Source: Chitinophagales bacterium (GTDB lineage: Bacteria; Bacteroidota; Bacteroidia; Chitinophagales; UBA2359). From it: DNA of 7,695 bases. Made by a program: the position numbers and the translations under genes. The stretch is taken from contig JAHDDN010000195.1 in the NCBI GenBank assembly GCA_020629335.1, forward strand, positions 1-7,695, read 5' to 3'. The notes beneath the pieces are model-generated. The model saw only the letters and a list, made by a program, of their open reading frames with translations. It ran no database searches and was not told the DNA's origin. Position 1 is the first letter of the stretch; each line of letters opens with the position of its first letter. This document shows, piece after piece, positions 1-6,163 of the stretch.

Positions 1-35
1 GTATCAACTTTTCAATGAACTTTTTATTGTAAAGT

Positions 36-43
36 TATTTTTG
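36..43 (+). promoter_or_regulatory. Possible Bacteroidota -7 promoter element
   Basis: TATTTTTG matches the Bacteroidota sigma-factor -7 consensus TAnnTTTG at every defined base. It lies about 95 nt before the first start codon, so a transcript would have a leader of roughly 85-90 nt. No good -33 TTTG box is present at the expected distance; only a T-rich run at 9-12 lies in roughly the right area, with longer than usual spacing. In DNA this AT-rich a chance match is quite possible. It is the best promoter candidate for the five-gene operon that follows. Confidence 0.27.
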
Positions 44-137
44 TCCACCTACTTACTTATATGTTTTTTAGGGAATTGATTTTCTAAATTTTCTCTATAC
101 TTATTAGATGATTTCACGGCAGGCAAATTTGTAACAA

Positions 138-1643
138 ATGAAATTTATTAAATCAGTCATTTTCTTCTGTTTATTCATGAATACGATTGTAGGAATAGCT
201 CAGGAAAACGACACCCTTACGATTGTAAAAGATCTAAATGAAAAGGAGGAATATTCAAAATCCAGTAAATTACTCCAGATGTATTATTCCAGTCATAAGA
301 ATGATCATTCCGTCGGATGGTTATATGCTCAAACGCTGCACTTCTCGGGTAATTATTCTAAATCTCAAAAGATTTACGAATTGACCATTCAACAATTTCC
401 TGCTAAATATGATATTAAACTGGACATGATAAATAAAATGGTCGAATCAGGTGAATTGTCAATGGCAATTATCCAGATCAATCAATTTCTTCCTGATTTA
501 CCCACAGATTACAAATTCGTAGCTTACAAAACTTTAGCACAGCTTTTTTATTGGAAAGGGGATTACGATCAATCAATAATTGCAATAGATAGCGCCTTAG
601 CCATAAATAACAATGATCAATCGGCAATTGATCTTAAAAATATAATCAGCATAGCAAGAAGCAATTGGGTAGAAGTTGATTTTGGCTATTTTGTCGACGA
701 CCAACCTCTCACTAAATATATTCCGAATATTAGCTCAACATTTTATGTGAATTCTCGACTATCAATGGGTGTAGATGCTGATCATACTATCAATTCGATT
801 TCAGATACTAGCTACTCTACAACTAGTTTAAATGGTTTCGCAAAATTTAATTTCATTGAAAGGAAAGCAGGGCTTAAAATTGAAATAGGTGCAATAAATT
901 TCCCTTCAAAAGAAAAAAGTCTTACAGGGATGATTGAGCTGAATAAGAAAATCACCAAATATATGAATGTGGTATTTGGTGCATCCTATCAGCCCTATTT
1001 GGCAACCACTTATTCTATTAAAGAAAAGCTGATGCAAGCCCAATATGGTGCAGCTATCGAATGGAATAATCCCAAAGGATTTATTGGAAGGGCCTCCATT
1101 GATAATCAGCTTTTTTCAGCGATAGATAATTCCTATTACACAGCAAGTGGCTGGCTTGTGAGTCCTCCTCTGAAATTAAAGATATTTGATTTTCGTGTTG
1201 GATACGGTATTAATTACAGTGACTCGAAAAACAATAATTTTGAATCCATAGAAAACCTAAATAACATTTTAGCTGTATGGGACACAAGCTATCAAGTTAA
1301 GGGGGATTACAATCCCTTATTTACGCCCAATAAGCAGTTAATACATTCGGCGGTTGGTCTTGTGGAATTTAGGCCCATTAAAAGATTGACACTGACCTTT
1401 GATATCAGTTACGGTTTTAGTGCAAAATCAAATTCGCCATACCTTTATCTTGACAAAGACAGTGAAGGGCTTGTCGTAATTGAAAGAGACTTTAGCGTTC
1501 AAAGTTTTAAGCCAATGGATGGTAATGTTTCCATTTATTATGAAATTTCTGATTCTTTTAGCCTCAAAGGATATTACAAATACCAAAAATTATACTTTTA
1601 CGAGAGTGATTTTGCTGGAATAATAGCTCGAATAATTTTTTAA
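138..1643 (+). CDS. Exported TPR/beta-barrel outer-membrane protein, putative polysaccharide export channel
   Basis: Residues 1-21 form a Sec signal peptide: a lysine-containing start, a hydrophobic core and probable cleavage after GIA. Residues ~27-172 are helical with three or four TPR-like units; the clearest are ~58-91 (WLYAQTLHFSGNYSKS) and ~127-160 (LAQLFYWKGDYDQSI). From ~178 the protein changes to alternating polar/hydrophobic strands rich in Tyr, Phe and Asn and ends in Phe501, as outer-membrane barrels do. About 320 residues would suit roughly 16 strands. Periplasmic TPRs fused to a barrel is the plan of BcsC, PgaA and YaiO, which move polysaccharide across the outer membrane, though this protein has far fewer TPRs than BcsC. 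An in-frame TAA at 132-134 fixes the start at 138. The next gene begins 3 nt after the stop and encodes a polysaccharide-synthase-like glycosyltransferase, which supports the export role. Family assignment is by architecture only; a different barrel protein is possible. Confidence 0.8.
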   Translation: MKFIKSVIFFCLFMNTIVGIAQENDTLTIVKDLNEKEEYSKSSKLLQMYYSSHKNDHSVGWLYAQTLHFSGNYSKSQKIYELTIQQFPAKYDIKLDMINKMVESGELSMAIIQINQFLPDLPTDYKFVAYKTLAQLFYWKGDYDQSIIAIDSALAINNNDQSAIDLKNIISIARSNWVEVDFGYFVDDQPLTKYIPNISSTFYVNSRLSMGVDADHTINSISDTSYSTTSLNGFAKFNFIERKAGLKIEIGAINFPSKEKSLTGMIELNKKITKYMNVVFGASYQPYLATTYSIKEKLMQAQYGAAIEWNNPKGFIGRASIDNQLFSAIDNSYYTASGWLVSPPLKLKIFDFRVGYGINYSDSKNNNFESIENLNNILAVWDTSYQVKGDYNPLFTPNKQLIHSAVGLVEFRPIKRLTLTFDISYGFSAKSNSPYLYLDKDSEGLVVIERDFSVQSFKPMDGNVSIYYEISDSFSLKGYYKYQKLYFYESDFAGIIARIIF

Positions 1644-1646
1644 TCG

Positions 1647-3260
1647 ATGAAGAACAGTAATCCTAAAAATAATATGTGGCAATTTCGCGAAGCAAAAGAC
1701 GTAAGGCTTTTCGACAAGTTTATTCTAGTGGTGCTTTTTACTGCTGGAGTGATCAGCATATTTATTCTTATGGAGTGGTGGTTTCAAGGAAAACACATTG
1801 TGAGTTTTGGCTTGTTTGTGGTGCTAAGTACATTCTTTTGGTATGGGGTACTTCGGATTATATTGAACTGGATAAATTATCTGGGTATTCAAAAGCCAGT
1901 TAAAGTCCCCAAACCCAAAGAGGATCTCAGTGTAGCTATTTTCACAACAAGCGCACCAGGAGAACCTATCTCTATGTTCGAAAAATCATTGGAAGCCCTT
2001 CGTAATATTACTTATCCACATACCACTTATCTTCTCGATAGCACCGAAGATGTTGCCTTTAAAGAAATTGCTGAAAAATATGGTGCAGTTTATTTTGACT
2101 GTGCAAACCTTCCTGGGGCTAAAGCCGGAAAGATAAATAAGGCACTTGAATTAACAAACGAAGAATTTATCTTAATTCTCGATCCGGATCATATTGCATT
2201 CCCTAATTTTTTGGATCAGACTCTGGGCTTCTTCGAAGATGAAAAAGTGGGTTTTGTTCAGGTCTCACAAGGGTACTACAACCAATATCGTTCGTTCACT
2301 GCAGCTGGGGCGGCAGAACAAACCTATTCTTTTTATGGGCCTACTCAAATGGGCTTGTTTGGTTTAGGATGCAGTATTGCCATTGGCGCCAACTGTACTT
2401 TTAGAAGAAAGGCTTTTGAAAGTATTGGAGGGCATGCCGAAGCGCTTGCCGAGGACTTAGTAACATCCATGCGGATCCATGCTGCTGGGTGGAAATCGGT
2501 TTATAATCCTGTTATTGTGAATCGTGGTTTAGTTCCAGAAGAATTTGGCTCTTTTGCCAAGCAGCAATTAAAATGGTCGAGGGGTGTTTTTGAGGTTTTG
2601 TTTGTTGATTATCCAAAGCTATTCAGCAAATTTTCGTTTTGGCAAAAGTTCTCCTACGGAGCTGTTTCCTTCTACTATTTTACTGGACTCATGACAGTGT
2701 TCTTTATCTTAATCCCCCCTCTATATTTTTTCACAGGAGTGATCCCTGCCAATATGGATTTTACTGAGTTTCTTGTCAAGGGAATTCCAGTGGCACTAAT
2801 ATCTTTGACGATGTATTTGTATGTGCAGAGATTCCTTGTCCACCCTAAGACTGAAGTTGGATTTCACTGGAGGGGAATGATCTTGAAATACTCCTTATTC
2901 CCAGTCTATTTTTTAAGTTTTATACTGTCGTTGCTTAATTATAAAATACCCTATATTCCAACCCCAAAGAAAGCTGTAATTGGTAGTATTACCCCATTTG
3001 CTAGGCCACTTATCTGGTACAACGTGCTTTTTATCGTTTCAGTAACAGTCTTGTTCTTCGATCGAAAATATTTTGTTCCTGAAAGTGAACTGCTTTTTAC
3101 TTCATCACGGACATGGGGAATGATAGGATTTTCATTGATCGCATTCTTACAATCATTAGGGGGAATATTAGCAGCTTTAGGTGCTATTAGGTTAAAAGAA
3201 GAAATGCCGTGGGAAAAAATCGATGTAAACAATATTTCAATTGAAACAGATAAAAAATGA
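1647..3260 (+). CDS. Membrane-embedded family 2 glycosyltransferase, cellulose-synthase-like
   Basis: This is a processive-type inverting glycosyltransferase of the inner membrane. Two N-terminal membrane segments (~24-43, ~51-75) precede a cytosolic GT-A domain (~92-320), followed by about five more segments (~337-363, 376-393, 411-431, 455-471, 491-513). Catalytic landmarks are in the right order: Asp131 in LLDS, the metal/nucleotide motif D179-P-D181, the general-base pair Glu269-Asp270 in LAEDL, and Q306-Q-L-K309-W310, equivalent to QxxRW with Lys for Arg. IPYIPTPKK (434-442) sits where BcsA-type enzymes carry the FxVTxK gating loop. There is no C-terminal PilZ domain, so no direct c-di-GMP control through one. 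The start is fixed by the upstream TAA, which is in the same frame two codons earlier. Donor sugar and polymer cannot be read from sequence. The preceding TPR/barrel gene and following CDP-sugar genes suggest polymer synthesis and export; glucan or chitin-like products are also possible. Confidence 0.9.
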   Translation: MKNSNPKNNMWQFREAKDVRLFDKFILVVLFTAGVISIFILMEWWFQGKHIVSFGLFVVLSTFFWYGVLRIILNWINYLGIQKPVKVPKPKEDLSVAIFTTSAPGEPISMFEKSLEALRNITYPHTTYLLDSTEDVAFKEIAEKYGAVYFDCANLPGAKAGKINKALELTNEEFILILDPDHIAFPNFLDQTLGFFEDEKVGFVQVSQGYYNQYRSFTAAGAAEQTYSFYGPTQMGLFGLGCSIAIGANCTFRRKAFESIGGHAEALAEDLVTSMRIHAAGWKSVYNPVIVNRGLVPEEFGSFAKQQLKWSRGVFEVLFVDYPKLFSKFSFWQKFSYGAVSFYYFTGLMTVFFILIPPLYFFTGVIPANMDFTEFLVKGIPVALISLTMYLYVQRFLVHPKTEVGFHWRGMILKYSLFPVYFLSFILSLLNYKIPYIPTPKKAVIGSITPFARPLIWYNVLFIVSVTVLFFDRKYFVPESELLFTSSRTWGMIGFSLIAFLQSLGGILAALGAIRLKEEMPWEKIDVNNISIETDKK

Positions 3261-4033
3261 AAACATTATTATTAGCTGGAGGCTTCGGCACTCGATTAAG
3301 CGAAGAAACAGCCTTGAAACCAAAGCCTATGGTCACCATTGGTGGCAAGCCTATTTTATGGCACATAATGAAGCTCTATTCTCATTATAGCTTTAATGAG
3401 TTTGTTGTTCTATTAGGGTATAAGGGGTATGTTATTAAAGATTATTTTATAAACTACTTTTACTATCAGAGCGATATTACAATCGACATTGCTAGTAACC
3501 ACGTTGAAATACTTAATAATAACTCTGAGCCTTGGAAAATTACTTTGCTCGATACAGGTTTACACACCATGACTGGTGGGCGTGTTTTGCGATCGAAGAA
3601 TATTGTGGGCGATAAACCATTTATGCTTACTTATGGTGATGGCGTCGGGGATATCGATATTGAAAAATTGGTAAAATTCCATAAAGGCCATGGAAAAGCA
3701 TTGACAATGACTACCGTTCAGCCTGAAGGTAGATTTGGAGGGGTTGGCTTTACCAGCGACAGCGACAAGGTGGATGCTTTTTTAGAAAAGCCCAAAGGGG
3801 ATGGTGGCTGGATCAATGCCGGATTTTTTGTCTGTGAGCCTAAAGTATTTGATTATATAGCCAATGAGGACAAAACCATTTTTGAGCGAGAACCTTTAGA
3901 AAACCTGGCTAAGGATGGGGAACTATTTGGCTATAAGCACACTGGGTTTTGGAAACCCATGGATACACTTAGAGACAATGTTAAATTGAACAAAATGTGG
4001 GAAGAAAATAAAGCGCCATGGAAAATATGGTAG
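3257..4033 (+). CDS. rfbF: Glucose-1-phosphate cytidylyltransferase
   Basis: The enzyme joins CTP and alpha-D-glucose 1-phosphate to give CDP-glucose and pyrophosphate, the first committed step to CDP-linked deoxysugars, in the cytosol. The N-terminal nucleotide-binding signature LAGGFGTRLSEET (6-18) followed by KPKPM (21-25) is the RfbF hallmark. It separates this protein from RmlA (dTTP) and GalU (UTP) relatives. TYGDGVGD contains the probable metal-binding Asp128 and Asp132. EKP (177-179), the WINAGF stretch and FWKPMDT (231-237) also match the family. At 258 residues it has the usual full length. The start ATG overlaps the glycosyltransferase stop as ATGA, so translation is probably coupled. 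Its partner dehydratase follows with a 16-nt overlap, the common rfbF-rfbG pairing. No residue looks damaged. Confidence 0.96.
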   Translation: MKTLLLAGGFGTRLSEETALKPKPMVTIGGKPILWHIMKLYSHYSFNEFVVLLGYKGYVIKDYFINYFYYQSDITIDIASNHVEILNNNSEPWKITLLDTGLHTMTGGRVLRSKNIVGDKPFMLTYGDGVGDIDIEKLVKFHKGHGKALTMTTVQPEGRFGGVGFTSDSDKVDAFLEKPKGDGGWINAGFFVCEPKVFDYIANEDKTIFEREPLENLAKDGELFGYKHTGFWKPMDTLRDNVKLNKMWEENKAPWKIW

Positions 4034-5133
4034 ATTTCAATAGCCTTTTCAATGGCATTTATAAAGGCAAAAAGGTGCTGGTTACTGGGCACACAGGTTT
4101 TAAAGGTTCGTGGTTATGCCAATGGTTGGATTTAATGGGAGCCGATGTGTATGGCTATTCGCTATCATCAGTTAGCGAACCTAACCATTTAGGCTTGCTG
4201 AATGTGAAGATGAATGAGCTACTTGCAGATTTGAGAGATGCAGATACCTTAACGGCTTATATTCAGAAAGTTCAGCCTGAAATAGTTTTTCATCTTGCTG
4301 CACAGGCCTTGGTAAGGCCATCCTATCTTAATCCAGTAGAGACTTTTTCAACCAATGTGATGGGTACTTTGAATGTATTTGAGGCCTGTCGGAAAACACC
4401 TTCTATAAAAGTAATAATTAATGTAACCACCGATAAATGCTACGAAAATAAGGAGTGGATTTGGGGTTATCGTGAAAACGATAGGATGGGCGGCCATGAT
4501 CCTTATAGTGCTTCAAAGGGAATGTCTGAATTGTTAACCTCTTCGTACCGGAATTCATTTTTCAATAGTAATGAAAATGGAATGTCGCAGCAAATTTTAC
4601 TCGGGAGCGGACGTGCTGGAAATGTAATCGGTGGGGGCGATTGGGCCACTGACCGATTGGTACCCGATATGATGAAAGCTGCAAATACTGGAGCTTCGGT
4701 GCTAATCAGAAACCCAAAAGCGACGCGTCCTTGGCAGCATGTACTGGAGCCTTTGAGTGGTTATCTTTCGTTGGGATGGAAATTACTGGAAGGAAATGCA
4801 GAATATGCCGACGGATGGAATTTTGGACCCGAAATGGAAAGTAACCTTTCGGTAGGTGAAGTAGTAAAACAATCTGCAGATATTTGGGATGCTGTAATCC
4901 CTGAAATTAGCAGCAATAAAGTTGAACACCACGAAGCAAATCTACTGATGCTCGATTGTTCGAAAGCAAATAAAATATTGAAATGGAAGCCAGTTTGGGG
5001 AATCGGGATTACCATAGAAAAAACAATAATCTGGTATAAAGAATTCTATCAGCAAGGGAAACTGAATACCATGGAAGACATACAGTCCTATATTGAATCG
5101 GCTTCGAAAAAAGACATAGAATGGGCAAAATAG
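4018..5133 (+). CDS. rfbG: CDP-glucose 4,6-dehydratase
   Basis: An extended short-chain dehydrogenase/reductase that converts CDP-glucose to CDP-4-keto-6-deoxy-D-glucose with tightly bound NAD. The Rossmann signature is GHTGFKGSWL (24-33), the form typical of this dehydratase rather than the GxxGFIG of RmlB. The active site is visible as T137-T-D139-K140-C-Y and Y163-S-A-S-K167 (YxxxK); the Asp-Lys pair after the Thr is characteristic of CDP-glucose dehydratases. Length (371 residues) is close to the usual ~355-360. The first ATG (4018) overlaps rfbF by 16 nt; a second in-frame ATG at 4027 would shorten the overlap to 7 nt and lose only three residues, so the exact start is uncertain. It uses the product of the preceding gene and supplies the next one. 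Confidence 0.96.
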   Translation: MENMVDFNSLFNGIYKGKKVLVTGHTGFKGSWLCQWLDLMGADVYGYSLSSVSEPNHLGLLNVKMNELLADLRDADTLTAYIQKVQPEIVFHLAAQALVRPSYLNPVETFSTNVMGTLNVFEACRKTPSIKVIINVTTDKCYENKEWIWGYRENDRMGGHDPYSASKGMSELLTSSYRNSFFNSNENGMSQQILLGSGRAGNVIGGGDWATDRLVPDMMKAANTGASVLIRNPKATRPWQHVLEPLSGYLSLGWKLLEGNAEYADGWNFGPEMESNLSVGEVVKQSADIWDAVIPEISSNKVEHHEANLLMLDCSKANKILKWKPVWGIGITIEKTIIWYKEFYQQGKLNTMEDIQSYIESASKKDIEWAK

Positions 5134-6032
5134 ATATTAAGGATAAAAAAGTGTTAATTACTGGGGGCAATGGCTATCTCGGTCGCCATCTTGCAATAAG
5201 TCTGAGAGAGGCTGGATCGATGGTGTTTATCATGGATAAAAATGGAGATGAAACTTCGGAAAATACTTTTATCCTGGATATTACCAACAGGGAATTGCTT
5301 ACGAAAGCGATTCATGAAATACAGCCTGATATTGTTTTTCATCTAGCTGCATCACTTAATAGAGATAGAAGTTTTGACAGCTTTGATGAAAGCCATTCAG
5401 TTAATTTCGATGGTACCTTAAATTTACTGCTGGCCTTACAGGATGTAGATTATGAAAATTTCATCTTTGCAAGTACGAGCGAAATATATGGTAGTAATAA
5501 GGCTCCATTTATTGAATCCCAAATTCCTGATCCTACTTCGCCTTATTCGTTGACAAAGGTTTTTTCTGAGAATTTAATCAAAACCTTTAGCAAGAATTAC
5601 GACAAAAAATTCATGATCCTTCGCATTTTTAATTTTTTTGGAAAGGGAATGTCCCCACAGTTTTTTATTCCTCAAATGATGACTTCGTTGAGAAATAATA
5701 CAACATTTAAAATGACCAAAGGAGAACAAAAACGAGATTTTCTATATCTTGACGACTTGCTGGAAGCAATGCTATTATGTGCGGGTTGTACAGCTCAAAA
5801 TGAAACATTCAATGTTTGTAGCGGAAAGGCCGTTACTTTAAAACAACTGGTTTTGGAAATGAAATTGAAGCTGAATAGCAAATCGGAAATTGTGTTTGGT
5901 GCATTGCCTTATCGTAAGAACGAAGTTTGGAATATGATAGGTGATAATACAAAAATAAGAGCGGCAATTGGTTTTGTTCCAAAATATAACCTGGGCGAAG
6001 GAATTGATCAATTGATATTAAAAAATGATTAA
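5121..6032 (+). CDS. NAD(P)-dependent sugar-nucleotide SDR enzyme (epimerase/reductase), substrate probably CDP-4-keto-6-deoxyglucose
   Basis: An extended SDR enzyme of 303 residues. The cofactor motif is G15-G-N-G18-Y-L-G21, and Asp39 at the end of the second strand favours NAD over NADP. Other landmarks are HLAA (74-77), STSEIYG (118-124) and Y142-S-L-T-K146 (YxxxK), then KRDFLYLDD, a substrate-domain motif seen across sugar-nucleotide epimerases. Because it follows rfbF and rfbG with a 13-nt overlap, I infer it acts on the RfbG product as a 4-ketoreductase or epimerase, giving a CDP-6-deoxyhexose. Glu121 after the Ser/Thr sits where GDP-mannose dehydratase and UDP-xylose synthase have a catalytic Glu, so other chemistry is possible. 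RfbJ (abequose), RfbS (paratose) and RfbE (tyvelose epimerase) are alternatives, but they need RfbH, which is not in the window. The start ATG at 5121 lies inside the rfbG end and has no Shine-Dalgarno, typical of the phylum. Confidence 0.85.
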   Translation: MGKIDIKDKKVLITGGNGYLGRHLAISLREAGSMVFIMDKNGDETSENTFILDITNRELLTKAIHEIQPDIVFHLAASLNRDRSFDSFDESHSVNFDGTLNLLLALQDVDYENFIFASTSEIYGSNKAPFIESQIPDPTSPYSLTKVFSENLIKTFSKNYDKKFMILRIFNFFGKGMSPQFFIPQMMTSLRNNTTFKMTKGEQKRDFLYLDDLLEAMLLCAGCTAQNETFNVCSGKAVTLKQLVLEMKLKLNSKSEIVFGALPYRKNEVWNMIGDNTKIRAAIGFVPKYNLGEGIDQLILKND

Positions 6033-6163
6033 GGGATGAAGTATAAATGGTTCAAAAGTAAATTGACATTCTTTACTTGATCTTTTGAATTCTGTGAATA
6101 ATCTATGGCTGAATTTTGTTTGCCTATTTGAGATTATCACTAAAAGTATAAAAAACAATTAGT
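6033..6163. other. Intergenic gap between the operon and the repeat-protein gene
   Basis: This 131-nt stretch is the only gap longer than 3 nt after the first start codon. It contains an AT-rich inverted repeat at its left end (listed separately). I found no tRNA or riboswitch-like structure and no convincing TAnnTTTG promoter: TATTTG at 6125-6130 lacks the two-base spacer. An in-frame TAA at 6149-6151 separates upstream sequence from the next coding region. A promoter for the next gene is expected here but cannot be placed. Confidence 0.6.
6051..6089 (+). terminator. AT-rich hairpin after the operon, possible weak terminator
   Basis: TTCAAAAG (6051-6058) is perfectly complementary to CTTTTGAA (6082-6089). 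Inside it, AAGTAAA (6056-6062) can instead pair with TTTACTT (6072-6078) around a nine-base loop. The two pairings share bases, so they are either alternatives or one stem with a bulge. The stem is poor in G and C and no strong run of T follows, so it is not a classic intrinsic terminator. Its place 18 nt after the last operon stop codon is the main argument for a role in 3'-end formation or mRNA stability. Confidence 0.3.

Noticed and set aside
127..139. ATTTG-TAA-CAAAT inverted repeat covering the first start codon
   Set aside because: A five-base AT-rich stem with a three-base loop is too weak and too likely by chance to call a translational control element.
1676..1903. 75-codon plus-strand reading frame inside the glycosyltransferase gene
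   Set aside because: It lies wholly within a gene with clear catalytic motifs in another frame, and its protein shows no recognisable features.
2951..3232. 93-codon minus-strand reading frame
   Set aside because: Antisense to the membrane-spanning end of the glycosyltransferase, with no promoter or recognisable product; an open antisense frame of this size is expected by chance.
4761..5015. 84-codon minus-strand reading frame
   Set aside because: Antisense to the conserved 3' part of rfbG, with no family features.
5154..5342. 62-codon minus-strand reading frame
   Set aside because: Antisense to the cofactor-binding region of the SDR gene; no supporting signals.
3257..6032. Classic 3,6-dideoxyhexose O-antigen cluster (rfbF-rfbG-rfbH-rfbS/J)
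   Set aside because: The first two genes fit, but the rfbH step is missing and the third enzyme does not clearly match RfbS or RfbJ, so naming abequose or paratose would overreach.
6036..6080. 14-codon open frame starting MKYKWFK just after the SDR stop codon
   Set aside because: Too short to support, overlaps the inverted repeat, and has no sign of conservation that I can test.
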